Positions 25,138 to 35,498 of a stretch of DNA of 64,000 nt are shown piece after piece. Each line of letters begins with the position of its first letter. Position 1 is the stretch's first letter. This DNA is from Gallaecimonas sp045291545 (GTDB lineage Bacteria; Pseudomonadota; Gammaproteobacteria; Enterobacterales; Gallaecimonadaceae). Below the pieces are notes generated by a model that did no database searches, had not been told where the DNA came from, and worked only from the letters and a program-made list of their open reading frames with translations. Both the position numbers and the translations under genes were made by a program. The stretch spans positions 2,356,001 to 2,420,000 of the forward strand of contig NZ_CP149514.1 of NCBI RefSeq assembly GCF_045291545.1. The letters run 5' to 3'.

Positions 25138-25229
25138 TTCTTTCAATCATATTTTATGATTTTATTCGATTGAGACACTGTTCTATTGTTGTAGCTGATG
25201 AGTTATCCAACCCGAGCAAGGAGACCTTA

Positions 25230-25796
25230 ATGTCAAGCTACATCAATAATGAAATCAAACCTTTTGCCGCCAAAGCCTTCCACAACGGCGACTTTATCGA
25301 TGTCACCGACGCCGACATCAAAGGCCAGTGGTCTGTGGTTTTCTTCTACCCGGCGGATTTTACTTTTGTCTGCCCGACTGAGCTGGGCGACCTGGCCGAC
25401 AACTATGAAGCATTTAAAAAGCTGGGCGTAGAAATCTATTCCGTGTCCACTGACACTCACTTCACCCACAAAGCCTGGCATGACACCTCCGATACCATCG
25501 GCAAAATTCAGTTCCCGATGATCGGCGACCCGACCGGCACCATTACTCGCAACTTCGACGTCATGATCGAAGAAGAAGGTATCGCTGAGCGCGGCACCTT
25601 TGTTATTGACCCAGAAGGCCGTATTCAAATCGTTGAAATCAACGCTGGCGGCGTAGGCCGCGATGCCTCTGAGCTGCTGCGCAAAATCAAAGCGGCTCAG
25701 TATGTTGCTGCCCACCCAGGTGAAGTTTGCCCGGCTAAATGGCAAGAAGGCGAAGCTACCCTGGCACCTTCACTGGATCTGGTCGGCAAAATCTAA
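25230..25796 (+). CDS. ahpC: Alkyl hydroperoxide reductase peroxiredoxin subunit AhpC
   Basis: 188-residue typical 2-Cys peroxiredoxin that reduces H2O2 and organic peroxides. The peroxidatic cysteine Cys48 is in YPADFTFVCPTEL and the resolving Cys167 in HPGEVCPAKW near the C-terminus, followed by the family YF-like tail replaced by LVGKI. AAGGAGA Shine-Dalgarno supports the start at 25230; the in-frame ATG at 25134 would add 32 residues absent in the family. It is reduced by AhpF, encoded downstream after a strong hairpin. I could not identify a confident OxyR site in the 92-base upstream gap. Confidence 0.97.
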   Translation: MSSYINNEIKPFAAKAFHNGDFIDVTDADIKGQWSVVFFYPADFTFVCPTELGDLADNYEAFKKLGVEIYSVSTDTHFTHKAWHDTSDTIGKIQFPMIGDPTGTITRNFDVMIEEEGIAERGTFVIDPEGRIQIVEINAGGVGRDASELLRKIKAAQYVAAHPGEVCPAKWQEGEATLAPSLDLVGKI

Positions 25797-25808
25797 ACCG
25801 ACACTATC

Positions 25809-25857
25809 AACCCGGCCCACCGAGGTGTTACACCCGGTTGGTGGGCCGGGTTTTTTA
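25809..25857 (+). terminator. Terminator/attenuator between ahpC and ahpF
   Basis: Arms AACCCGGCCCACC (25809-25821) and GGTGGGCCGGGTT (25840-25852), 13 bp perfect, then a T-run. Sits 12 bases after the ahpC stop and should terminate or attenuate transcription into ahpF, giving more ahpC than ahpF. Confidence 0.85.
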
Positions 25858-25892
25858 CACCCTGAATTTCCCTTTTTGCACAGGACACGCCC

Positions 25893-27434
25893 ATGTTAGA
25901 CGCCAATCTGAAACAGCAACTGGACAGCTACCTGCAAAACATCAAGCAGCCAATAACGCTTAGCGTGTCCAGTGACAACAGTGCCAAATCCCAAGAGTTG
26001 AACACGCTGGCCAGTGAACTGGCAGCGCTGTCGGAGCAGATTTCCCTCAGTAACGGCAACAATACCCGCACCCCTTGCATGAGTGTTGGCCCAGCGGGCC
26101 AGACGGCACGGGTGCATTTTGCCGGTGTGCCTATGGGCCATGAATTTACCTCGCTGGTACTGGCCCTGCTGCAAGCCGGCGGCCACCCATCCAAGGCCGA
26201 CCCGGCGCTGTTGGAGCAAATCCGCAACCTACCGGGCAAGTACCATTTTGAGACGTATATTTCCCTGTCCTGCCAGAACTGTCCCGATGTGGTTCAGGCC
26301 CTAAACATGATGGCCAGTATTAACCCCAATATCAGCCATGTAATGATTGATGGTGCGCTGTTTCAGGACGAAGTTGAGCAACGCCAGGTGATGGCAGTAC
26401 CGGCGGTCTACCTTAATGGTGAGCACTTCGGACAAGGGCGGATGACACTGGATGACATTGTTGGCCGGCTCGACAGTGGCGCCGCAGAAAAAGCCGCCAT
26501 GGCACTGAATGAAAAAGCCCGCTATGACGTGCTGGTGGTAGGTGGAGGCCCAGCCGGTGCTGCCGCCGCCATTTACGCAGCCCGCAAAGGCATCCGCACT
26601 GGCTTGGTGGCCGAGCGCTTTGGCGGCCAGGTTATGGACACCATGGGTATCGAGAATTTTATCTCGGTGCCTTACACCGAGGGGCCAAAACTGTCGGCAG
26701 CGTTGGAGCAGCACGTCAAAGAATATGGCGTGGATATCATTACCGGTCAGCAAGTCAGTAACGTAAGCCGAAACGATGGGCTGACACTGACGCTCAAAAG
26801 CGGTGCCAACCTGACCAGCCGCAGCGTTATTCTGGCGCCCGGAGCGCGCTGGCGCGAGCTGGGGGTACCAGGCGAAGCAGAGTATAAAACCAAAGGCGTG
26901 GCCTATTGCCCGCACTGTGACGGCCCTTTCTTTAAAGGTAAGTCAGTAGCCGTGATTGGTGGCGGTAACTCCGGCATTGAAGCTGCCATTGATCTGGCTG
27001 GCATCGTCGAGCATGTCACCGTATTGGAGTTTGCCGACTCTCTGCGTGCTGACGAAGTGCTGGTGAAAAAAGCACGCTCACTGGCCAATGTCGACATCGT
27101 CACCAATGCCCAGACCACCGAGATCCTCGGCGATGGCAGCAAAGTTACCGGCTTGACTTATACCGACCGGGCCACGGGCAATAGCCAGCAGCTGACGCTG
27201 GCCGGGGTATTTGTACAAATTGGCCTGGTGCCGAACACCGAGTTCCTCAAAGACAGTGAGGTGGAATTAAGCCATTTCGGCGAGATCATCATCGATGCCA
27301 AAGGCGCCACTTCATTGGCGGGCGTTTTTGCGGCCGGTGACGCCACCACTGTACCCTACAAGCAAATTGTCATCTCCATGGGCGCTGGCGCCACCGCCGC
27401 CCTGAGTGCTTTTGATCACCTGATCCGCTCATAA
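25893..27434 (+). CDS. ahpF: Alkyl hydroperoxide reductase flavoprotein subunit AhpF
   Basis: 513 residues; FAD-dependent NAD(P)H:disulfide reductase that reduces AhpC. The N-terminal tandem thioredoxin-like domain has the CQNC centre (Cys127/Cys130, SLSCQNCPDVVQALN). The thioredoxin-reductase-like part has the FAD motif VLVVGGGPAGAAAAIYAARKG, the redox CPHC (Cys339/Cys342, VAYCPHCDGPFFKGKSVAVIGGGNSGIEAA with the pyridine-nucleotide site), and the C-terminal FAD segment GVFAAGDATTVPYKQIVISMGAGATAAL. It is downstream of ahpC, separated by a 13-bp-stem terminator. Confidence 0.97.
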   Translation: MLDANLKQQLDSYLQNIKQPITLSVSSDNSAKSQELNTLASELAALSEQISLSNGNNTRTPCMSVGPAGQTARVHFAGVPMGHEFTSLVLALLQAGGHPSKADPALLEQIRNLPGKYHFETYISLSCQNCPDVVQALNMMASINPNISHVMIDGALFQDEVEQRQVMAVPAVYLNGEHFGQGRMTLDDIVGRLDSGAAEKAAMALNEKARYDVLVVGGGPAGAAAAIYAARKGIRTGLVAERFGGQVMDTMGIENFISVPYTEGPKLSAALEQHVKEYGVDIITGQQVSNVSRNDGLTLTLKSGANLTSRSVILAPGARWRELGVPGEAEYKTKGVAYCPHCDGPFFKGKSVAVIGGGNSGIEAAIDLAGIVEHVTVLEFADSLRADEVLVKKARSLANVDIVTNAQTTEILGDGSKVTGLTYTDRATGNSQQLTLAGVFVQIGLVPNTEFLKDSEVELSHFGEIIIDAKGATSLAGVFAAGDATTVPYKQIVISMGAGATAALSAFDHLIRS

Positions 27435-27454
27435 CGACGTGCTCGTACTCACCA

Positions 27455-27478
27455 GGCAGCCATCCGGCTGCCTTTTTT
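27455..27478 (+). terminator. Terminator after ahpF
   Basis: GGCAGCC, loop ATCC, GGCTGCC followed by TTTTTT, about 20 bases after the ahpF stop. Confidence 0.92.
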
Positions 27479-27567
27479 GTTGCTGGCATATACAGCTGAC
27501 ACCACTACACTTTTTAGCAAGCTGGTCGATATTGACTCATGGCCACCGACCCAAGGACGAGGCATTC

Positions 27568-29934
27568 ATGCAGATGACCATAAGAACCCGGCTGACCATA
27601 CTGGGCACCTTGCTCACTGTCATTCCCACCATTGTGGTCAGTGTCTTACTGACCAATGTGTTGAGCAATGAAGCCAGTCGCAGCCTGACGGACGCCGCCC
27701 AGCAAAAGCTTACCGCGCTTAATGCCACCACCGCAGAAAACATTCACGCACAGCTGAATAATTTGATGCTGGACGCCAAGGCCCTGGCGCATTCCACTCT
27801 GATAGAAGAGGCGGTGGCTGACTTTGATGATGCCTATGCTCATTATGCCGACCAGTTGGGTAGCACTGTACTGGCACACGAAAAGGAAACTCTGGCGGCC
27901 TTCTACCAGCAGCAGTTCGATCCCCGCTTCCAGGCGCTTAATGACAATAAAAGCAGTAACCCCCTGGCTTTATTAGCCCATTACTCACCAATGACCATCG
28001 CGCTGCAGCATGATTATATAGCTGCCAATCCCAGCGCTCTGGGCGAGAAAGATCAACTCAAGGCCGCTTCCGGCCCCCAACGTTTCAACAGTGTGCATGA
28101 GCGCTATCACGATGTATTGCATGAGTACCAGCGCGACTTTGGCGTCTACGATCTGTTTTTGATCAACAGCGACGGTGTCGTGGTCGACAGCGTCTATAAA
28201 GAGATCGACTTCGCCACCTCCTTGCAAGAAGGCCCCTTTGCGCAATCAGCGCTGGCTGAAGCCTATCGGCAGGCCAAAGCACAAGGTAAAGTGGTGATCA
28301 CCGACTTTGCCAGTTACCTGCCCTCCTATAATGCTCCGGCCGCTTTCATTGCTGCGCCCATCAAGCAAGGCGATAAACTGCTGGGCGTTTTGGCCTTTCA
28401 AGTGCCGGTTAAGCGCATCAATAAAGTGATGACCCACAACGCCGCCTGGCAGCACACTGGCCTGGGTAAAACCGGGCAAAGTTACCTGGTCGGCGCTAAT
28501 GGCACCATGCGAAGTGATAGCCGTGGCCTGATCGAACACAAAGACCAGTTTCTGCTGCACCTCACAAACAACGGCCTAGATAGGGCTCTAGTCAGTGACA
28601 TTGCAGCGCGCAACACCACCATTACCCTGCTGAAAAAAGACGGCAAAGCCGTTAAAGCCGCACAAAGTGGCCAATCTGGCGTGCTGGCAAGTCATGACAT
28701 GCTGACAGCCTATGCACCACTGCGAATTGGCGGGCTGAACTGGGCCATTATCACCGAAATCAGCACCCAGGAAGCATTACAGGCCATTGATGTATTGCAT
28801 GCTCATTCGGTGCTTTACACCGCCATTGCAGCGGTTGCTGCCTTGCTGGTTGGCGCCCTGTTGGGTTGGCTCTTTGGCCGGGTCATGGTCAAGCCTTTGG
28901 TCCACCTCGGTGACACCATGGACGAACTGGCCTCCGGCGATGGCGATCTCACCAAAAGACTACCTGTCAAAGGTAAGGATGAAACCGCACAACTGGCAAA
29001 CAAAGTTAATATCTTTATCGATCACCTGGACAATACCTTCTCAGACTTGATGAAAACCATTGTCCGACTGGTGCCTATCTCTGCCGACCAGGCAGACGTT
29101 AACGGTAGCCTGACCAGGGCGATTTCTATTCAGAAAAAAGAAGCCGATACGGTCAATCTGTATCTTGAACAGACCGATAGCGCCAGTAAGGCTGTCGATA
29201 GCGATCTCAGTAAAATCACCGATGCCGCTGACAATGGCAATCAGGTTGTCAGTAACAGCCGCCAAGCAGTTGCCGCCGCTGCCAGTACCATGCAGGCACT
29301 GTCAGCAAGCATGGCCGATATGGTTACCGCCATTGATCTGCTTAAAGGTGACACCGACAAAATCGCTACCGTTATCGATGTCATTAACAGCATTTCCGAA
29401 CAAACCAACCTGTTGGCACTCAATGCCGCTATTGAAGCGGCGCGAGCCGGTGAGGCAGGCCGAGGCTTTGCCGTCGTCGCCGACGAGGTCAGAGGCCTGG
29501 CAGCAAAAACTCGCCAATCCACCAGTGAAGTAGCTGACATGGTCAGCACCATCCAGGAAAGCACCCGTAAGGTGGTCGGTCTGATGGAATCGGGCAAGCG
29601 TAATCTTGATCAGTCTTCGGTCGGCATGACCGCAGCCACCGAACAGCTGGAGTCAGTCACTGACGCCATGGCCTCGATCAGCACTGGGGTTGCTCATATT
29701 GCCGAAGCCATTGCCAGCCAGCAGGCCAACTTTGCCAAAGTGGCAGGGCATTACGACAAAATGAATCAAAGTTTCGCCGAATCAGAGCAGACATCACAGA
29801 TTGCCAACACCTTGGGCACCGATATTCGTAAACTGGGGAATAAACTGACCGTACTGACCAAAGCGTTCAAAGTCACCGATACCAATTGGTCAACCAAGCG
29901 TCGTAATAAGATCCGTTCTGATGACGATGATTGA
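27568..29934 (+). CDS. Methyl-accepting chemotaxis protein with large periplasmic (double-Cache-like) sensor
   Basis: 788 residues. N-terminal helix (RLTILGTLLTVIPTIVVSVLLTNVL), a periplasmic region from ~30 to ~420 with Cache-like features (YDLFLINSDGVVVDSVYKEIDFATSL; FAAPIKQGDKLLGVLAFQVPVKRI; GKTGQSYLVGANGTMRSDSR), a second membrane helix (VLYTAIAAVAALLVGALLGWLFGRVM), a HAMP domain, and the MCP signalling hairpin tip QTNLLALNAAIEAARAGEAGRGFAVVADEVRGLA. Small amino-acid or organic-acid ligands are typical of such domains. ATG at 27568 chosen with a nearby GAGG; no CheB/CheR pentapeptide is seen at the C-terminus (KIRSDDDD). It follows ahpF, with a terminator between. Confidence 0.92.
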   Translation: MQMTIRTRLTILGTLLTVIPTIVVSVLLTNVLSNEASRSLTDAAQQKLTALNATTAENIHAQLNNLMLDAKALAHSTLIEEAVADFDDAYAHYADQLGSTVLAHEKETLAAFYQQQFDPRFQALNDNKSSNPLALLAHYSPMTIALQHDYIAANPSALGEKDQLKAASGPQRFNSVHERYHDVLHEYQRDFGVYDLFLINSDGVVVDSVYKEIDFATSLQEGPFAQSALAEAYRQAKAQGKVVITDFASYLPSYNAPAAFIAAPIKQGDKLLGVLAFQVPVKRINKVMTHNAAWQHTGLGKTGQSYLVGANGTMRSDSRGLIEHKDQFLLHLTNNGLDRALVSDIAARNTTITLLKKDGKAVKAAQSGQSGVLASHDMLTAYAPLRIGGLNWAIITEISTQEALQAIDVLHAHSVLYTAIAAVAALLVGALLGWLFGRVMVKPLVHLGDTMDELASGDGDLTKRLPVKGKDETAQLANKVNIFIDHLDNTFSDLMKTIVRLVPISADQADVNGSLTRAISIQKKEADTVNLYLEQTDSASKAVDSDLSKITDAADNGNQVVSNSRQAVAAAASTMQALSASMADMVTAIDLLKGDTDKIATVIDVINSISEQTNLLALNAAIEAARAGEAGRGFAVVADEVRGLAAKTRQSTSEVADMVSTIQESTRKVVGLMESGKRNLDQSSVGMTAATEQLESVTDAMASISTGVAHIAEAIASQQANFAKVAGHYDKMNQSFAESEQTSQIANTLGTDIRKLGNKLTVLTKAFKVTDTNWSTKRRNKIRSDDDD

Positions 29935-30020
29935 AGGACGGGATCTGTATCAAAAACTGGCAAGGTGACTGTTGAATGTTTTTTCACCTTCATTAGTATG
30001 AATGCCAGTTAAATGGCGTG

Positions 30021-30503
30021 ATGATTGTAATGCGGCAGCTGTTGTTACTGATGTTGTTTCTTCCCTGGTTGGCCAGCGCCAGCCAGGCAGCAGACATGGT
30101 GGTGGTACACAAGTCCACCTACAGTCTGTCGCTGGTCAAAAACGGTAAAGTGCTGAAGCGCTTCTGGATTGCTTTAGGAAGTGCTCCTAAAGGCCCGAAA
30201 GTTATGGAAGGGGATAACCGCACCCCAGAAGGGCGCTACTTACTGGATTATAAAAAAGACGACTCGGCCTTTTATAAAGCCATCCACATTAACTACCCCA
30301 ATGCCCGTGACCGCGCACGAGCCCAGCACCTGGGCGTTGACCCAGGCGGGATGATCATGATCCACGGGCAAGCAAATGATGCCGGCAGCCCACGCGTGCA
30401 GCCATCGAATTGGACTAATGGCTGCATTGCCCTACTGAACCGGGATATGGATCAACTGTGGCAGGCCATACAGCCCGGCACACCGATCGTTATTTACCCC
30501 TGA
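30021..30503 (+). CDS. L,D-transpeptidase family protein (YkuD domain)
   Basis: 160 residues. It has a signal peptide (MRQLLLLMLFLPWLASASQA, after MIV) and then a YkuD domain: VVHKSTYSLSLVKNGKVLKRFWIALGS, NRTPEGRYLLDY, MIMIHGQ with the conserved His, and the nucleophile in NWTNGCIALLN (Cys135). Such enzymes form 3-3 peptidoglycan cross-links or attach proteins to the wall, or have lost activity in some members. Start is uncertain: ATG at 30021 or 30030, GTG at 30018. It overlaps the convergent HTH gene by 10 bases. Confidence 0.92.
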   Translation: MIVMRQLLLLMLFLPWLASASQAADMVVVHKSTYSLSLVKNGKVLKRFWIALGSAPKGPKVMEGDNRTPEGRYLLDYKKDDSAFYKAIHINYPNARDRARAQHLGVDPGGMIMIHGQANDAGSPRVQPSNWTNGCIALLNRDMDQLWQAIQPGTPIVIYP

Positions 30504-30739
30504 CGGGCAGCCTTCAAGGCCGCTAACACGGGCCCGGTGTCAAACTCCAGGGCTTGCAATATAGCCACGGCCGGTCCGGTAGGCTGACGCCGCCCCTGCT
30601 CCCAATGGCGCAAAGTGCCCATATTGAGATTGATCAGTTCGGCGAACGCTTTTTGTGTTAACCCGGTCTTGGCGCGGATCGCTTTGATGCGCGCTGCACT
30701 AAATATGTCTTCCATGACATCCTGCTCTAGTTGTGCCAT
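30494..30739 (-). CDS. XRE-family helix-turn-helix protein, antitoxin-like (NadS/HigA type)
   Basis: 81 residues starting MAQLEQDVMEDIFSAARIKAIRAKTGLTQKAFAELINLNMGTLRHWEQGRRQPTGPAVAILQALE. The HTH is at ~22-60 and resembles antitoxins of HigBA/NadTS toxin-antitoxin pairs, where the toxin gene normally precedes it. Here the upstream 170 bases hold no toxin ORF, so it is an orphan or a plain repressor. GGAGGAG Shine-Dalgarno is strong. An upstream inverted-repeat set with TAGGCA cores probably is its operator. It overlaps the convergent transpeptidase gene by 10 bases. Confidence 0.88.
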   Translation of the reverse strand: MAQLEQDVMEDIFSAARIKAIRAKTGLTQKAFAELINLNMGTLRHWEQGRRQPTGPAVAILQALEFDTGPVLAALKAARQG

Positions 30740-30755
30740 CTGGCTCCTCCTCGCC

Positions 30756-30823
30756 ATTGTACCTGCCTATCGTGCCTGAGCAAAACTAGGCATTCAATAC
30801 AATTTAACTCAGATAAACGCCTA
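30756..30823 (-). promoter_or_regulatory. Promoter and candidate operator of the HTH gene
   Basis: Minus strand -10 TACAAT (30761-30756) with TTGCTC 16 bases upstream. Around it TAGGC-type sequences recur: TGCCTA at 30764-30769, TAGGCA at 30787-30792 (inverted relative to the first) and GCCTA at 30819-30823. The inverted pair flanks the -35, as expected for autorepression. Confidence 0.5.
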
Positions 30824-30860
30824 CTTGGCGAAATGTCGATTTCGCACCGCAAAGTGTACA

Positions 30861-30896
30861 AAAAAGGCCGGTAGCCCTAGGGCTACCGGCCTTTTT
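30861..30896. terminator. gcvTHP operon terminator (36-bp palindrome)
   Basis: A perfect palindrome: AAAAAGGCCGGTAGCCC, TA, GGGCTACCGGCCTTTTT, 13 bases past the gcvP stop on the minus strand. Functional in either direction. Confidence 0.92.
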
Positions 30897-30909
30897 AGCA
30901 TAGCCGTGG

Positions 30910-33804
<2,895 letters not shown>

Positions 33805-33823
33805 GGTCACCTCGGGTGGTAAG

Positions 33824-33852
33824 CAAAGCCCCGGCGTTACGCCGGGGCTTTG
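33824..33852. other. Intercistronic hairpin between gcvH and gcvP
   Basis: Arms CAAAGCCCCGGCG (33824-33836) and CGCCGGGGCTTTG (33840-33852) around TTA: 13 bp perfect stem with a 3-base loop. No T-run follows on the minus strand, so it is more likely an mRNA-stability or processing element than a terminator. It ends 19 bases before the gcvP ATG. Confidence 0.7.
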
Positions 33853-33869
33853 AACAACAATAACTTAGC

Positions 33870-34259
33870 TTATTCTTCGTCAATAACGGCCTGGTAGCCT
33901 TCCGCGTCGAGCAGATCGTCCAGCTCAGCTTCATCACTGGCTTTGATGCGGAACAGCCAGCCGTCGTTAAACGGGTCGTTGTTGACTGTTTCCGGAGCAT
34001 CTTCCAATGCCTCGTTAATGGCCACAACTTCACCGGTCAGCGGGCTGTATACGTCAGAGGCGGCCTTGACCGACTCCACCACAGCCACATCATCACCAGC
34101 ATTAACGCTGCTGCCGGCTTCCGGCAGTTCAACGAAAACCATATCGCCCAGCAGCTCCTGAGCATGTTCGGTAATACCGATGGTGTAGGTGCCATCAGAC
34201 TCTTTGCGTACCCACTCGTGGGAGGAGGCGTATTTCAGATCGTTAGGGATAGTGCTCAT
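33870..34259 (-). CDS. gcvH: Glycine cleavage system H protein
   Basis: 129 residues, typical. Carries the lipoyl arm that shuttles the aminomethyl group between GcvP, GcvT and GcvL. The lipoylated Lys65 is in AVVESVKAASDVYSPL; the N-terminus IPNDLKYASSHEWV and C-terminal WLFRIKASDEAELDDLLDAEGY are standard. Second gene of the operon, 41 bases after gcvT. Confidence 0.98.
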   Translation of the reverse strand: MSTIPNDLKYASSHEWVRKESDGTYTIGITEHAQELLGDMVFVELPEAGSSVNAGDDVAVVESVKAASDVYSPLTGEVVAINEALEDAPETVNNDPFNDGWLFRIKASDEAELDDLLDAEGYQAVIDEE

Positions 34260-34300
34260 TGTTGTTCCTTTATATGCCTTAACCGGGTGACTGATTTAGG

Positions 34301-35380
34301 TTAGCAAACCTGCTTGCCATTACGCACGAAGGCTGGTTTGACGACCTTCACATCTACCAGTTTATTGCGGATCTCAACTTGCGCAGCGCTGAACTGGCCA
34401 GCCGGCACACGGGCCATAGCAATGGCAAAGCCCAGTGTCGGCGAGAAGGTGCCGGAGGTGATCACCCCTTCGCCGGCAGCAGTAATGACCTTCTGGCCAT
34501 GGCGAAGTACGCCTTTTTGTTCCATGACCAGACCAATCAGCTGCTCAGTGCCAGCCGCTTTTTGCTGTTCCAGCGCCTGACGGCCAATAAAGTCACGGTC
34601 AGCCGGCTCCCAGGCAATAGTCCAGCCCATATTGGCTGCCAGTGGTGATACGGTTTCGTCCATATCCTGGCCATAGAGGTTCATGCCGGCTTCCAGGCGC
34701 AAGGTGTCACGGGCACCCAGGCCACAAGGCTGTACGCCAGCTGCCAGCAGGGCATTCCACAGCGCTACCGCCTGCTCAGCCGGAACAGTGATTTCATAGC
34801 CGGCTTCACCGGTATAACCTGTGGTGGCAATAAATAGCTCACCGGCCTGGACACCAAAGAAAGGTTTCATCCCCTCGACCGCCGCCTGTTGCTCAGGCGT
34901 AAAAGCAGCTGCCGCCTTGGCTTTAGCATTGGGCCCCTGCACCGCGATCATCGCCAGTTCCGGACGTTCAGTAACAGTCACGGCAAAAGCAGTAGCTTGC
35001 TTGTTGATCCAGGCCAGATCGTTTTCACGGGTAGCGGAGTTCACCACCAGACGGAAGTGTTCTTCAGTAATGAAGTAAACAATCAGGTCATCAATAACAC
35101 CACCGCGCTCATTGAGCATACCGGTGTACAGTGCTTTGCCGGGCACCTGCAACTTGGCGACATCGTTAGCCAGCAGGTAACGCAGGAACTCACGTACCCG
35201 GGCACCGTGCAGGTCGACCACTGTCATGTGGGACACATCAAACATGCCGGCATCAGTGCGCACCGCTTTATGTTCTTCAATTTGTGAACCGTAATGCAGC
35301 GGCATATCCCAGCCGTGGAAGTCTACCATCTTGGCGCCACTGGCCAGATGCGCATCAAAAAGCACGGTCTGTTGGGTCAT
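34301..35380 (-). CDS. gcvT: Glycine cleavage system T protein (aminomethyltransferase)
   Basis: 359 residues. Releases ammonia from the GcvH-bound intermediate and forms 5,10-methylene-THF. Start at 35380 (MTQQTVLFDAHLASGAKMVDFHGWDMPLHYGSQIEEH) has a GGGGA site and matches E. coli GcvT; an ATG at 35458 would add 26 unrelated residues. Folate-binding residues lie in the YTGEAGYEI and GLGARDTLRLEAGMNLYGQDMDE segments. It is the first gene of gcvTHP. A sigma-70 promoter and a candidate PurR box lie upstream. There is no glycine riboswitch in the short leader. Confidence 0.98.
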   Translation of the reverse strand: MTQQTVLFDAHLASGAKMVDFHGWDMPLHYGSQIEEHKAVRTDAGMFDVSHMTVVDLHGARVREFLRYLLANDVAKLQVPGKALYTGMLNERGGVIDDLIVYFITEEHFRLVVNSATRENDLAWINKQATAFAVTVTERPELAMIAVQGPNAKAKAAAAFTPEQQAAVEGMKPFFGVQAGELFIATTGYTGEAGYEITVPAEQAVALWNALLAAGVQPCGLGARDTLRLEAGMNLYGQDMDETVSPLAANMGWTIAWEPADRDFIGRQALEQQKAAGTEQLIGLVMEQKGVLRHGQKVITAAGEGVITSGTFSPTLGFAIAMARVPAGQFSAAQVEIRNKLVDVKVVKPAFVRNGKQVC

Positions 35381-35425
35381 CTTATTTCCCCTGTTATTCA
35401 ACGCGGCAGACGCCGCCGGCGACAT

Positions 35426-35441
35426 AGGCAAACGATTACGC
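35426..35441 (-). promoter_or_regulatory. Candidate PurR box in the gcvTHP leader
   Basis: AGGCAAACGATTACGC fits the PurR consensus ANGCAANCGNTTNCNT at all but the last base. It lies ~30 bases downstream of the gcv -10 element. PurR is known to repress gcvTHP in E. coli. No purR gene is visible here. Confidence 0.55.
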
Positions 35442-35469
35442 TCATTTACCTGTCCCATAATGGCTGGGC

Positions 35470-35498
35470 ATTATAACGCCGCTACCGGCTGCCGTTAA
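35470..35498 (-). promoter_or_regulatory. Sigma-70 promoter of gcvTHP
   Basis: Minus strand TTAACG (35498-35493), 17-base spacer, TATAAT (35475-35470), giving a ~80-base leader to the gcvT start. The -35 overlaps the last bases of ubiI. Confidence 0.7.

Noticed and set aside
25138..25229. OxyR site upstream of ahpC
   Set aside because: The region has AT-rich palindromic fragments, but the four spaced ATAG/CTAT-like elements of OxyR sites cannot be aligned convincingly.
35381..35470. Glycine riboswitch upstream of gcvT
   Set aside because: The leader is only about 80 bases and lacks the tandem aptamer core; a PurR-like box is present instead.
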